The notes: a model not told the origin generated them from the letters alone. A stretch of DNA of 64,000 nt from Streptomyces coffeae (GCF_016741875.1 NZ_JAERRF010000009.1:186001-250000); one strand, 5' to 3'; counted from the stretch's first letter, positions 1 through 9,516 are shown. Translations and numbers: made by a program.

Positions 1-264
1 TCACGCCTTCACCGGGCTTCGGCGACGACGTTTCCGTTGCGGTCCTTGGCCCAGATCGCGCCGTCGCCGAGCTGATCGCCACGGGATCCGCGTCTCTCCA
101 GCGTGCCGGAATGTGGTCGGTACGTCGTTAGCGCTGAGTACACAACTGCGTTGATAATGAGTGCACTTGTGGCTGATACAGGGGGCACCCCACAGCGCGT
201 CGGCTGCCTGGGCCGGCCGGACCACCGCCCCGCCTCTCTCCGCACCGCCCCCCACCGGCCGGGA
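1..264. other. No supported gene
   Basis: Lies beyond the stop of the nSTAND1-WD40 gene. Short open frames exist here, and one minus-strand frame ends at position 9, but none has a recognisable domain, ribosome binding site or convincing start. The stretch could hold the end of a minus-strand gene cut by the window edge, or only spacer. No repeat or RNA gene was recognised. Confidence 0.5.
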
Positions 265-3200
265 TCAGCAGATGTCGCGGTACGGGACCTCAGGGATGTA
301 CGTGGACCAGTCGGCGCGCGACAGGCCGCCGCCCGCGCGTTCGCAGACGGCGGCGGTGGCGCGGGCGGGGTCGACGGGGTAGGCCCTGAGGGGGGTCCGG
401 GCCCCGGCCACGAGCAGGGTCCGGTCGTCGGGGCTGAACGCGATCGCCAGGACGGGGTCGGCAGCGGTGCTGAGCGTGGTCCCCAGCGGGCGCCCCGAGG
501 CGGCGTCCCACAGCTGGACCGTGCCTTTCGTGCCCGCCACGGCCAGTGTCGCGCCGTCGTGCGAGTAGGCGAGGGCGGCCACCGGCTCCTCCTTCCGGGC
601 TTGGCCCGAGTACGTTCCGGAGAGCGAGCCCAGGGAGCGCACCCCGTCGCCGTCGTACACGGTCACCCGGTCGTAGGGGCCGCCCAGGGCGAGCCGTTCG
701 CCGTCGGGGCTGTAGGCGAGCGCGTGGGCGTCCATCTGCCCGATGGCACCCGGGGCCCGGTGGGCCGAGGGCAGGGTGAAGCCGATCCCGTGCGTGGTCG
801 CCAGCTGTCGCCCGTCGGGGCGCACCGCCATGGCCCCGGCCGGAGGAACAAACCAGGTGCCTGTTCTGCCAGGGGCCTTCTCGGTATGCCGCGCCGCCTT
901 TGTGCGGCGCTGTGCATCCCACTGCTCCAGGAAGGCTCCGGGGTCCGGCCGGAGGGCGAAGAGAGAGGAGCCGTCCGGGCTCAGCGCGATGGCATCAGCG
1001 CTCTCCGTCTCCTTGATGTCCGTCGCGAGCACCAGCTCCGCCCGCTTGCGGTTCTCCCGCAGATCCCACACCGTGATCCGTTCCGGGCGCGCCCCGGTCC
1101 GTGCCCGGTCCCCCGGGGCGTCCCGTACCTGCTGCGCGCCGACCCCATAGGCCAGAGTCCGCCCGTCGCCGCTGAACGCCAGGTGCGCCCAGCACTGCTC
1201 GCTCTTCCTCAGCGGCCGGTCGGCCGTGCCGCAGTCGACCGGCGGCAGCGAGGCCGCCCGGCTGCCGCCGTCGGTACGCCGCGCCTCGAACCGCATCCGC
1301 CTCCCGTGGAGGCGAGCCGTGACGACCAACCGCCCGTCGGGGCTGAACGCGGCCTTCTGGGCTGGTTCCCGGCGCCGGGGGGAGGCGGTGGCATCGCCCA
1401 GGAACAGCGTCCGCACGGCGTCGGTGCCGTCGCCGATCCCCTCCTGGTACCGGATCACGCCCCGGTCCAGATCGAGCCAGTGGCCCGGGGCGTACTCGCT
1501 GGCCAGCCGGTGCGAGTAGACCGCCTTGGCGGAATCCGCGGAGATCCGCCACAGCGTGATCTTCTGGTCGCCCACCGTGGAGACGAACCGCCCGTCGCGG
1601 CTGAATCGGACGCCGTCCAGCGTGTCGGCGTCGTAGGGGATCCGCAGTGTCTTCCCGGACCTCAGGTCCCAGATGACCGGCTTCTCGCTGCCGACCACCA
1701 GCCTGCGGCCCTGCGGATCGAACTCCCACGCCTTGCCGCTGTCGGGGATCTTGCCGCTACCGCAGACGGCGCGCGACAGCGCCGCCGCGCGGGGCGGGCG
1801 CACCTGACGCCGCGCGGCGATGTCCCAGAGCTCCAGGGAATGCCCCACGCACAGCGTCACGAGCCGGTCGTCCGGACTTGCGACCGCTGGGTAGATGTCC
1901 TTGCCCGTACGCTGGAACACCAAGCGCCCGCGCCGCACATCCCACAGCCCGACCGAGTGGTCGTCGGCAAGGAGCACCGTGCGCCCGCTCGGGGCGTACA
2001 CGGCGTTCGTGTCCTCGGTGTAGGGAGCAGGGCGCGGGCCGACCGGCTTCCCGGTGTCGAGGTCACGGGTTGTCAACCGACCGCCCGCCGCCACCAGCAA
2101 CCGCCGTCCGTCCGGGGACAGGTCCACCACCTGCTCCTCGCCGGCCAGGCGGAGTCCGCCAGTCCGGCGGTGGCCGGCGACATCCCAGCGCTCTGCCCGG
2201 CCGGCCGCGACGCGCACCAGCGTCCGCCCGTCCGCGCTGAAGTATTCGTCCCCGTCGACGTCCGCGCCGGGCACGGTGAAGGAGTCCTGCTCCTGCTGCG
2301 TCACCGCCCCCAGCAGCGCCGCTCGCGCCTCGTCCGTGTGGCTGATCCGCCACGCGGCGGCGCTCAGCCGCAGCGCCGTCACCGGGTCGGCGGAGCGCAT
2401 GGTCTCCGCGATCGACGCGACGCGGCGCGAGGTGGCCTCCGCGCGGCGCCGGTCGCCCTCGCGGTTCTGCTGCCAGGCCACCGTGCCCGCCACCATCGCC
2501 AGGACGAGCAGCAGGGACAGCGTGCCGACCACGGCCCGGACCCGGCGGCGCTCGCGTTGGCGCCCGCCGCTGCTCGCGGTGAGGAACGCCCGCTCCAGAG
2601 AGGTGAGGGCGGCTCGCTCCCGGTCCGAGCCGAACGCCTCCTCCGCCTCCACCAGCCGCGCCCCGCGGTACAGCGCGCCCGGTTCCCGGTGCAGCTCCTG
2701 CCATGCCCGCGCGGCTTCCATCAGTTTCCGCTGGACGCGCAGCCGTCCGCGATCCTCCTCGATCCAGCCCCGCAGCCGCGGCCAGGCGGTGATCAGCGCC
2801 TCGTGGGCGAGGTCGACCACCCCGTCGTCCACGGTCACCAGGCGGGCCCGGACCAGGCGCTCCAGCACCACCGACGTGTCGTCCGACGCATCCCCCGGTG
2901 TTCCGTCCGCGTCCAGCTCCGCCCGGTCCGCCGGGCGCCTGGTGTCTTGTGCGCCCTCGCCCGGGGTGATCAGCCGCAGCAGGATCCGGCGGGCCAGCTC
3001 CGCCTGGCGCGCGGACAGTTCGCCGTGGACCCGCTCCGCCGTCGCGGCGATCGCGCCGTGGACCCCGCCCACGGACTCGTACGCCTCCTCCGTCAGCGTC
3101 CGTCCGCGCCGTCGGCGCCAAGTCTCCAGCAGGGCATGGGACATCAACGGCAGACCGCCCGGCTCGTCGGCGACCTCGGCCACGATCCGGGCGGTCAGCG

Positions 3201-4104
3201 ACCGCTCCACGATCAGGCCCGCCGCGGCGGCAGGCCGCACGATCGCCTCGCGCAACTCGGCCGGTCCCATCGGGCCGACGAGCAGCGTGGCGCCCCGCAG
3301 CGCGGCGGCCAGCCCGCGGTGTTCGGCGCAGCGGCCGAAGAAGTCGGCCCGTACGGCGACGACGACGCGCAGCCGACTCTCCGGTTCACGCGCCGAGAGC
3401 AACCCATCGATGAACTCGCCCCGCTCCGCTGAATCCTGACAGAGCGTGAACACCTCCTCGAACTGATCGACGATCAGCCAGGTGTCGCCGCCCCCCGCCT
3501 TCGGGATCAGCGCCGCGCGGTGCGTACGGACCGGGTGCTCACCCGGCGTCAGGACCCGGATGACGACGGGCGGCGGTGCCGCCGACGGGGCGCCACCGCC
3601 GTTCCCGGGGTTCCGGAGCGCGGGGATGAGGCCCGCCCGCAGGAGCGAGGACTTGCCGCTTCCCGAGGGGCCGAAGACGGCAGTGAACCGATTGCTCCGC
3701 GCCAGCTCCACAACGTCGGCCACGAGCCTGTCACGGCCGAAGAAGCGCTCGTGATCGCCCGGTTCGAAGCGGGTCAGGCCACGATAGGGCGGGTCGACGG
3801 CGGCGGCGTCCTCGGCCCGCTCCCCGACCGCCGCCTCCGCCGCCTCCGTGGCCGCCTCCCGCCAGCGCTCCTCCCACTCCGCCCGGTCCCCGCCACAGAC
3901 CTCCACGTACGCCAGCGCCACCGGCAGCGAGGGCAGTTGCTCGCCCGCCGCCGCCTGGGACAGGGCCGTGACCGAGTACCGCACCCGCTGCGCCATCGCA
4001 CGGTAGGTCGGCCCTCCGGCCTCCTGACGCAGCTTGCGCAACTCGTAAGCGAAGCGCTGAACCGGACCCGCGCTCGGGTCCACCGGCCTCTCACGACGGC
4101 CCAC
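265..4104 (-). CDS. nSTAND1 NTPase with N-terminal HTH-like region and C-terminal WD40 repeats
   Basis: About 1279 residues. Residues 15-75 resemble the XRE-like N-terminus usual in this actinomycete family. An nSTAND1 NTPase follows, with Walker A GPSGSGKSS near 145-153 and an acidic Walker B stretch (LIVDQFEEVF) around 210. One hydrophobic helix sits near 525, and from about 600 to the end there are repeated propeller units of the type FSPDGRxL...WD. The GTG start at 4104 is chosen because AAGGGGAG precedes it by 5 nt; a longer frame would run into the divergent gene at 4292. The helix suggests membrane anchoring, with NTPase and propeller on opposite faces or a re-entrant arrangement. STAND proteins are signal-dependent oligomerising switches, often in defence or development; the ligand here is unknown. 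Confidence 0.9.
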   Translation of the reverse strand: MGRRERPVDPSAGPVQRFAYELRKLRQEAGGPTYRAMAQRVRYSVTALSQAAAGEQLPSLPVALAYVEVCGGDRAEWEERWREAATEAAEAAVGERAEDAAAVDPPYRGLTRFEPGDHERFFGRDRLVADVVELARSNRFTAVFGPSGSGKSSLLRAGLIPALRNPGNGGGAPSAAPPPVVIRVLTPGEHPVRTHRAALIPKAGGGDTWLIVDQFEEVFTLCQDSAERGEFIDGLLSAREPESRLRVVVAVRADFFGRCAEHRGLAAALRGATLLVGPMGPAELREAIVRPAAAAGLIVERSLTARIVAEVADEPGGLPLMSHALLETWRRRRGRTLTEEAYESVGGVHGAIAATAERVHGELSARQAELARRILLRLITPGEGAQDTRRPADRAELDADGTPGDASDDTSVVLERLVRARLVTVDDGVVDLAHEALITAWPRLRGWIEEDRGRLRVQRKLMEAARAWQELHREPGALYRGARLVEAEEAFGSDRERAALTSLERAFLTASSGGRQRERRRVRAVVGTLSLLLVLAMVAGTVAWQQNREGDRRRAEATSRRVASIAETMRSADPVTALRLSAAAWRISHTDEARAALLGAVTQQEQDSFTVPGADVDGDEYFSADGRTLVRVAAGRAERWDVAGHRRTGGLRLAGEEQVVDLSPDGRRLLVAAGGRLTTRDLDTGKPVGPRPAPYTEDTNAVYAPSGRTVLLADDHSVGLWDVRRGRLVFQRTGKDIYPAVASPDDRLVTLCVGHSLELWDIAARRQVRPPRAAALSRAVCGSGKIPDSGKAWEFDPQGRRLVVGSEKPVIWDLRSGKTLRIPYDADTLDGVRFSRDGRFVSTVGDQKITLWRISADSAKAVYSHRLASEYAPGHWLDLDRGVIRYQEGIGDGTDAVRTLFLGDATASPRRREPAQKAAFSPDGRLVVTARLHGRRMRFEARRTDGGSRAASLPPVDCGTADRPLRKSEQCWAHLAFSGDGRTLAYGVGAQQVRDAPGDRARTGARPERITVWDLRENRKRAELVLATDIKETESADAIALSPDGSSLFALRPDPGAFLEQWDAQRRTKAARHTEKAPGRTGTWFVPPAGAMAVRPDGRQLATTHGIGFTLPSAHRAPGAIGQMDAHALAYSPDGERLALGGPYDRVTVYDGDGVRSLGSLSGTYSGQARKEEPVAALAYSHDGATLAVAGTKGTVQLWDAASGRPLGTTLSTAADPVLAIAFSPDDRTLLVAGARTPLRAYPVDPARATAAVCERAGGGLSRADWSTYIPEVPYRDIC

Positions 4105-4291
4105 CCGTTCTCCCCTTGTTGCCCTGCTCCCCGTCGCCCCCCAACCACCAGCGCTTTCGCCATTGTTCAGTGCTTCGGAAGAGGGCTGCTGAACAACCGT
4201 ACAGCCGTTGGAATGGCGGAGCGGTCGCGCGCCGAGCCCCAGGGGGAGAGAGCGCACGGGCCGTCCGCTGATGTCTACGTGAAAGGCAGCA

Positions 4292-5557
4292 ATGTTGAAA
4301 AAGTTGCTCAGTACCCGGGGTGTCCGCGGTGCGATGGTGCCGTGGGCCGCGCTGACGCTGGCCGCGAGCACGATGCCGGCGATGGCCGCTGCCTCCGCGA
4401 CCGAGTCCACTCCGTCCGTGGGCTCGCCGCATGCCTCCGGGTGGAGCGAGTCGAGGGTGACGCCGGGCAACGCCCCGCTCTTCGCCTCCACGCGGCCTGA
4501 CGCGCAGACGACGTGGGTGGCGGGGACGCGGTTCGTCCCCAAGGAGGACAACAACTTCCAGATGGTACCCACCCTGTGGGAGCGCGACGAACGCAAGGGC
4601 TCCGGCTGGAAGCGGGTGAAGACGCCGCCCGTGCCAGGGTCCGACGACATCCGGTACAACGACGTCGACACCTCTTCGCCGCGCAACGGCCTCGTGGTCG
4701 GTGACTACGCCGAACAGCTCGGCGGCGTGGTCACGCAGCGCTGGAACGGCAAGGCGTGGAAGTCCGCTGTCGCTCCGGTGCCCCGGGGGACCACAGGCGC
4801 CGGCTTGACCTCCGTCGACACCCGCGCTCCCGGCGATGCCCGGGGAGCGGGCGCGGCGCAGGTACCTGTCTCCGGAGGCGGCTCCCACATTGTCGGAATG
4901 CTCCAGCACTGGGACGGCACCCGCTGGAAGGCGCAGAAGCTGCCGGACGTCGGTGCGGGGGCCAGGGACCACTGGCAGCTGTCGAGCGTCACCGCGCTCG
5001 CCGCCGACGACGTGTGGGCCGTGGGCGGCACGGGCTTCATCAAGCCCGGGAAGCCGGTGCTGCTGCACTACGACGGCGCACGCTGGAGCAAGGTCGCCGT
5101 TCCCGGCGTCGGTGCCGCGCGCGCAGGGCTGAACGCGGTCGTCGCCGGGCCGGGCGGGCAGGTGTGGGCCGTGGGGCAAACCCAGGCGCCTGACGGCTCC
5201 TGGCAGGCGCTGGCGCTGCGCTACGACGGCAAGAAGTGGACCAACGTCCCGCTGCCGAAGGGGACCAAGGAGCTGGCCTCGGTCGCGATCAGTCAGGGTG
5301 CCCCTGTCGTCGTGGAGTGGAAGACGGAGGACACCAGCGCAGCGCTCCGCTGCCATGCCGCCATCCAAGCAGACCCGCTCCCACCCGACCACGCGGTTCG
5401 CCCCGCACCAGAGGCGGCATCCAAACGACCTCCTCTACGGCCATGCGCTCGAGGGAAGCCGGCGTGTCTGCCGACGACCGTTCTCGCACTTCTTGCTGTT
5501 GCCGATGTCCGGCGCGTTCAGGACACCCAGTCTCCATGTCGGTGGTCAGTGCCATGA
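4292..5557 (+). CDS. Secreted propeller-like protein with a non-homologous, probably frameshifted C-terminus
   Basis: 421 residues. A clear Sec signal peptide (residues 1-36: lysines, a hydrophobic stretch, then Ala-rich cleavage region AMAAASA) is followed by repeats of the form DVWAVGG, QVWAVGQ and HWDGTRW, typical of secreted beta-propellers in Streptomyces. AAAGG precedes the ATG. After residue 350, near position 5340, the repeat pattern stops abruptly and the remaining 70 residues are Pro/Arg/Ala-rich and look like read-through of unrelated sequence. The gene is therefore probably truncated by a deletion or frameshift. It diverges from the nSTAND1-WD40 gene and shares the 187-bp region between them. 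A surface or extracellular role is inferred; no enzyme motif is visible. Confidence 0.72.
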   Translation: MLKKLLSTRGVRGAMVPWAALTLAASTMPAMAAASATESTPSVGSPHASGWSESRVTPGNAPLFASTRPDAQTTWVAGTRFVPKEDNNFQMVPTLWERDERKGSGWKRVKTPPVPGSDDIRYNDVDTSSPRNGLVVGDYAEQLGGVVTQRWNGKAWKSAVAPVPRGTTGAGLTSVDTRAPGDARGAGAAQVPVSGGGSHIVGMLQHWDGTRWKAQKLPDVGAGARDHWQLSSVTALAADDVWAVGGTGFIKPGKPVLLHYDGARWSKVAVPGVGAARAGLNAVVAGPGGQVWAVGQTQAPDGSWQALALRYDGKKWTNVPLPKGTKELASVAISQGAPVVVEWKTEDTSAALRCHAAIQADPLPPDHAVRPAPEAASKRPPLRPCARGKPACLPTTVLALLAVADVRRVQDTQSPCRWSVP

Positions 5558-5590
5558 TGCCCGGCACGTTCGACAGCACAGGAGCAGAGC

Positions 5591-7165
5591 ATGGTGGAGC
5601 AGGCGGTACGACCGATAGTCGAGGCGATCGTCGCCAGGGCCCCGAAGGGCTGGACGCATGCGGTGCTGCACGGCCGGGCAGGGCGGGGTGGCACCGGAGT
5701 GACCGGCGGCTACAGCCGACAGCAGGAGCGCTGGAACACGGGCCTGCCCAATCCCTACGAGGAACTCATGGCGCTGGCGGAGAGAGTGCGCGAGGACCGC
5801 GGCTGGGAGCCCATCAGCCTGGAGATTCAGTGCCGGCCGTCCGGCGAGTACCGGCTCGTCGCCTTCAGCGACGCCATCAGCAGGGTGACCGGAATGAGCA
5901 GCGGCTTCCAGGTGGTCCTGGACCCCGACTACCAGTTGCCGCAGCCCGGCCAACATCAGCAGCCCGGCACCGCCGCGCCGACGGGCGACCCCGAGTTGGC
6001 CGTGGCCCGCTTCCGCGCCTACCTCGAGCGGCGTGCCGCGATCCTGGGACACCCCGAGGAACTGCCCCCGCCCGCCACCGCCGCCGCGATCGAGGAGGCC
6101 GAACGCCGCCTGGGCCACCGCCTGCCCGCCGACCTGCGGGCGCTCTACCTGATAGCCGACGGCGACGGCCTTGGCCACCACCACCGCTACCTGTTCCAGG
6201 GCAACGCCTGGCTGTCGCTGGAGAGCATGGTCGCCGAGCACACCGAGTGGGGCGCGGGCGAACGGCCCTGGTACGGCTGGGATCTGGAATGGGACGCCGT
6301 CGTCTTCGACACCACACCCACCGACACCGTCCGCCGATGTGGAGGCCACCCCGGCTGGTTGCGCTTCGGCACCAGTGAGGACGGCAACTTCCTGGCCGCG
6401 GACACCGCTCCGGCCCGCGACGGCCGCCCCGGCCAGATCATCCGGACCGGCCGCGACTACGACGAGGGACCCACCTACGTCGCCGATTCGATCACCTCAC
6501 TCCTGGGCCACTACCTGGAACTGATGGACCAGGGTGCCTACGAGAAGGACGGCGACCACATCTCCCTGCTCGAGCCCGACCACGATCCCGCTCCCCAGCA
6601 GATCATCGGCGGCGATATCCCCGACGAGGTCCCGCCCACCCTCCAGGCGATGCACATCAACAACGTCACCGGCCTCGTCGACCTCGCCCCGCTCACCGCC
6701 GCCCCCAGGCTCCGGCGCCTACACCTCAACCACTCCGCCACGGCCGACCTGACGCCCGTGCGCGAACTGCCTGTCGAATCCCTGCGCATCAGCCTCACCG
6801 AAGGCGACCTGACTCCCCTCGAAGCCCACCCCCACCTCACCTCCATCGACCTGACCACCACCGCCCCGGCCGACATCACCTCCCTGCGCACCGTCCCCCA
6901 CCTGCGGGGCCTCGACCTCTCGGGAGCCGACGTCGCCAACCTCCCCGTCCTGGCCGACCTTCCGGATCTCCGCTACCTCTCCCTCACTGCCCGCCAGTGG
7001 ACCACCCTCCTCGACGAGGCCAAGGTGCCACCCACCCTCACCGCAGCCCTCCTGGCCGACACAAACGCCACCTTCGACGACGCCCTCGCCTGGGCTGCCC
7101 GCCTCGGCCTCAGCACGGACAACGCCCTCCGCGTCACCGGCACCCTCACCACCGTCGGCGGTTGA
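5591..7165 (+). CDS. SMI1/KNR4 domain protein with leucine-rich C-terminal half
   Basis: 524 residues, with AGGAGCAGAGC ahead of the ATG. Residues 1-115 form an N-terminal domain I cannot place. Residues 155-320 match the SMI1/KNR4 fold: the HPEELPPPAT entry helix, LPADLRALYLIADGDG, and the late LRFGTSEDGNFLAAD segment. Residues 345-490 contain five or six leucine-rich units (LRRLHLN, LRGLDLS, LRYLSLT). SMI1/KNR4 proteins are often immunity proteins for polymorphic toxins, and the LRR half suggests protein binding. No toxin gene is recognisable next to it, so an immunity role remains inference. A hairpin follows the stop. Confidence 0.82.
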   Translation: MVEQAVRPIVEAIVARAPKGWTHAVLHGRAGRGGTGVTGGYSRQQERWNTGLPNPYEELMALAERVREDRGWEPISLEIQCRPSGEYRLVAFSDAISRVTGMSSGFQVVLDPDYQLPQPGQHQQPGTAAPTGDPELAVARFRAYLERRAAILGHPEELPPPATAAAIEEAERRLGHRLPADLRALYLIADGDGLGHHHRYLFQGNAWLSLESMVAEHTEWGAGERPWYGWDLEWDAVVFDTTPTDTVRRCGGHPGWLRFGTSEDGNFLAADTAPARDGRPGQIIRTGRDYDEGPTYVADSITSLLGHYLELMDQGAYEKDGDHISLLEPDHDPAPQQIIGGDIPDEVPPTLQAMHINNVTGLVDLAPLTAAPRLRRLHLNHSATADLTPVRELPVESLRISLTEGDLTPLEAHPHLTSIDLTTTAPADITSLRTVPHLRGLDLSGADVANLPVLADLPDLRYLSLTARQWTTLLDEAKVPPTLTAALLADTNATFDDALAWAARLGLSTDNALRVTGTLTTVGG

Positions 7166-7170
7166 AAAGC

Positions 7171-7185
7171 GCCCCGGGTCGGGGC
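7171..7185 (+). terminator. Hairpin after SMI1/KNR4 gene
   Basis: Six-base arms GCCCCG and CGGGGC flank a GGT loop, 5 nt after the stop codon. There is no U-tract, as is common in this GC range. Nothing else is recognised between here and 7412. Confidence 0.45.
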
Positions 7186-7412
7186 CCCTTCACCGGTCCC
7201 CACCGTCGTCCGGGCGTCAGCGCCCGGTTCTGCGGCGGTGGGGGCCGCGGCGGGAGCGGCAATGGCCAGCACCGTGTTGCGCCACGGCAGCATGGGATGC
7301 GGCGCGCATACGAAGACCGCGGCGAAGACGACCCCGTCGACGTAGCAGCACCTGGTGACCGTCGGAACCGAAGCGCCAGAACGCAGGTCCGCCCGTGCCC
7401 GCGTGCGGTCGA

Positions 7413-7604
7413 TCAGTCGAAAACACGCAGCATGAACCGCGCCGCTCCCGCAATCCCCCGTCCAATCCACCCGAACAAACCGAACTCCGCAACGACTTCC
7501 CCAGCGTCAGCGGCCATGTCTGCCTGGTCCAACCTGGAACGGCACCGGGAACAAGACCGAGGCCACCGGCGCCGCTGGCCGCCGCACTTCCTACACGTCG
7601 TCAT
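7413..7604 (-). CDS. Small zinc-ribbon protein
   Basis: 63 residues. CRKCGG near the start and CSRCRS about 12 residues later form a CxxC...CxxC zinc ribbon. A Gly/Ala/Phe-rich hydrophobic helix (FGWIGRGIAGAARFML) closes the protein. The ATG at 7604 is preferred over an in-frame ATG at 7613 because GGAGA lies about 10 nt upstream of it. The layout, short zinc ribbon plus one amphipathic or membrane helix, is common among unannotated Streptomyces proteins of unknown function. The intergenic stretches on both sides hold nothing I recognise. Confidence 0.6.
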   Translation of the reverse strand: MTTCRKCGGQRRRWPRSCSRCRSRLDQADMAADAGEVVAEFGLFGWIGRGIAGAARFMLRVFD

Positions 7605-7828
7605 GACCACCATTCTCCACTGGCCGAAGGGTGGTCGGCGAAGTCCTACGCGGGCGCCTCCCGCACACCGGGCTGATGCGGCTGGGATGCCTGGCATCCG
7701 CTCACCGGCGCGGCATCACCGGGCTGAACACCCGGCCCCTGCACCGCGTTGAACTCCCCTGCCGTTGCGGTGTAGTTCAACGCGGGACTGGCAGCTGATG
7801 TCGGTCGGCCCGCCGGTGCGTGCGAACC

Positions 7829-8404
7829 TCAGCAGACCTGATCTCGGCTGGTGGGCTGTGTGGCCGTCCCCGCCATCTCCGCGGTGATGGCCCAGCGCTC
7901 GTGGTCTCGCCACTCGCCGTTGATGAACTGGAAGGCGGTCGAGTAGCCCTCCCGTTGGAAGCCGAGGCGTTTGACGAGGTTCAGCGAGGGGGTGTTGTCC
8001 GGCTGGATGTTCGCCTCCAGCCGATGCAGTCCGAGATCACCGAAGGCATGTTGGACGACCAGCCCGAGCCCCTCGGTCATGTAGCCGCGGCCGGTCGTGG
8101 AGGCGTAGGCGGTGTACCCCAGAGTTCCGCTCTGGAGGGCGCCCCGGACGATGTTGTTGATGTTGACACCCCCCAGGATCGCGCCGTTGCCGTGCAGGCA
8201 GATCACGAAGCCCTCGTGGGTGGGCTCCTCGAAACGCCCGAGCCGACTCTCGAACGCCTCGACCGTGTGCTCGGCGACGCCCAGCCGGCGGCGGAGCATC
8301 TCGGCGCTGTCCTGGGCCAGCGCTGTGAGCTCGTCATAGTCCTGATGACAGATGTGTCGAACGGCCACTCGCGGGCCTCGCAGGAGGTATCTCGTGCTTG
8401 CCAT
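7829..8404 (-). CDS. GNAT N-acetyltransferase (RimJ/RimL-like)
   Basis: 191 residues, the normal length for RimJ/RimL-type acetyltransferases (Acetyltransf_3). Motif A, the acetyl-CoA pyrophosphate loop, is TTGRGYMTEG, followed by GLVVQHAFGDLGLHRLEANI and the characteristic NTPSLNLVKRLGFQREGYS of motif B. The C-terminus carries the usual WRDHERWAIT. The substrate (ribosomal protein N-terminus, small amine or drug) cannot be told. The gene stands alone, with 236 bp between its start and the MerR-controlled hydrolase on the other strand. Confidence 0.9.
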   Translation of the reverse strand: MASTRYLLRGPRVAVRHICHQDYDELTALAQDSAEMLRRRLGVAEHTVEAFESRLGRFEEPTHEGFVICLHGNGAILGGVNINNIVRGALQSGTLGYTAYASTTGRGYMTEGLGLVVQHAFGDLGLHRLEANIQPDNTPSLNLVKRLGFQREGYSTAFQFINGEWRDHERWAITAEMAGTATQPTSRDQVC

Positions 8405-8601
8405 CCGAGGATCCTAGAGTCAGCGGCTTCGGCACCTGCGGTCGCGTACACACGAGCCACCGCTGATGTCCGTGGCCGCTGTCGCAGGCCACTGCCGACG
8501 CCATGTTCGTGATCGCGCACATCCGACGCTCTCGTGCGGGTTCGTGGGTGTCACGGCGCGGGGCGGGCGCCCCGTGGCCAGAGAGAGGCCGCTGCGACGA
8601 G

Positions 8602-8622
8602 TTGACCCTGACGCAGGGTCAA
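8602..8622 (+). promoter_or_regulatory. MerR-type operator overlapping hydrolase promoter
   Basis: A perfect inverted repeat, TTGACCCT-N5-AGGGTCAA, in which the left arm supplies the -35 hexamer (TTGACC, 8602-8607). A -10-like CAGCAT lies at 8628-8633, giving the long 20-bp spacer typical of MerR-activated promoters. Transcription would then begin at about 8640, on or next to the ATG at 8641. The likely ligand-controlled activator is the MerR protein encoded two genes on. Confidence 0.72.
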
Positions 8623-8640
8623 CCTCTCAGCATGCTTGGC

Positions 8641-9516
8641 ATGACGACACGAAGCAAAACGATCGAGGTCTCCGGACTGCACGCGTCGTTGCCGACAGGC
8701 GACAGGACCCTACGGCACTTCACGGTCCACCACGATGGCGTCACGATCCCGGTATCCCGCGGCGGGCAGGGACGACCGCTGGTCCTGTGCCCTGGACTGA
8801 ACTCGACACAGGCCGATCTGCACGAGCTGACCGAGCTCCTTCGACGCGACCACGACGTGGTGACCTTCGATCTCAGGGGCCATGGCCTCGCCTCGGCCGC
8901 CGACCGCTACTCCTTCGACGCGTTCCTGAGCGATCTCGTCGCCGTGCTCGCGGAGCTGGGACGCCTCGGCCTGCCCTCGGAGCCCGTGCTCGTGGGCTAC
9001 TCGCTGGGCGCGGACCTGGCCGTGCACTACGCCTCCGAGCGTCCTGACACCGTCGCAGAGCTTGTCCTCATCGATGGGGCGAACCCGCTGCCCGAACCGT
9101 TCATCACCGAGGCCGACCTGGCGGAATTCCGCGCAATGGCGGAGGACCTGGCGACGCGGCAAGGGGTCCAGCGGGTCAAGGGCAGCACGCGTCAGGTCTC
9201 ACTCACCGCCCAGGACATCTTCGACCTGAACCTCGAAATCGATGTGGTTCGGTCCGCCCTCCTCGACCGGTACCGGAAGATCGAACACCCCATCAGCATG
9301 ATCATGTCGACCGCGATCGCCGGCGACAGCACCGAAGGACGTGTGCCGCGGCACAACCAGCTCTGGCGTGCCGGCGTCGAACGGCTCGTTCACGAGCGGC
9401 CGCACATCTCCACCTCCTGGGTCGACACCGGCCACCGGCTGGTCTTCACCCACGCCCCGGACGTCGCCCAGATCATCCGCAGTGCACTCCACCCAGCCGG
9501 CAGGCCGACTTCTTGA
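8641..9516 (+). CDS. Alpha/beta hydrolase
   Basis: 291 residues from the ATG at 8641. The alpha/beta-hydrolase core shows VLCPGLNSTQAD (oxyanion region), DLRGHGLAS, the nucleophile elbow GYSLGAD with Ser as nucleophile, and a late VDTGHRLVF supplying the catalytic His. Substrate unknown. No ribosome binding site lies upstream; instead the MerR-type promoter places the transcript start at this ATG, so leaderless translation is inferred (an in-frame ATG at 8632 is the alternative). It is followed after 23 bp by the MerR gene, suggesting a two-gene autoregulated unit. Confidence 0.85.
   Translation: MTTRSKTIEVSGLHASLPTGDRTLRHFTVHHDGVTIPVSRGGQGRPLVLCPGLNSTQADLHELTELLRRDHDVVTFDLRGHGLASAADRYSFDAFLSDLVAVLAELGRLGLPSEPVLVGYSLGADLAVHYASERPDTVAELVLIDGANPLPEPFITEADLAEFRAMAEDLATRQGVQRVKGSTRQVSLTAQDIFDLNLEIDVVRSALLDRYRKIEHPISMIMSTAIAGDSTEGRVPRHNQLWRAGVERLVHERPHISTSWVDTGHRLVFTHAPDVAQIIRSALHPAGRPTS

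Noticed and set aside
9..245. Minus-strand frame ending GAIWAKDRNGNVVAEAR
   Set aside because: The end looks somewhat protein-like, but there is no start signal and no recognisable family; the window edge prevents a decision.
103..3432. Very long plus-strand open frame (1109 codons)
   Set aside because: It is antisense to the nSTAND1-WD40 gene, its protein is Arg/Pro/Gly-rich without domains, and the opposite strand carries clear WD40 repeats.
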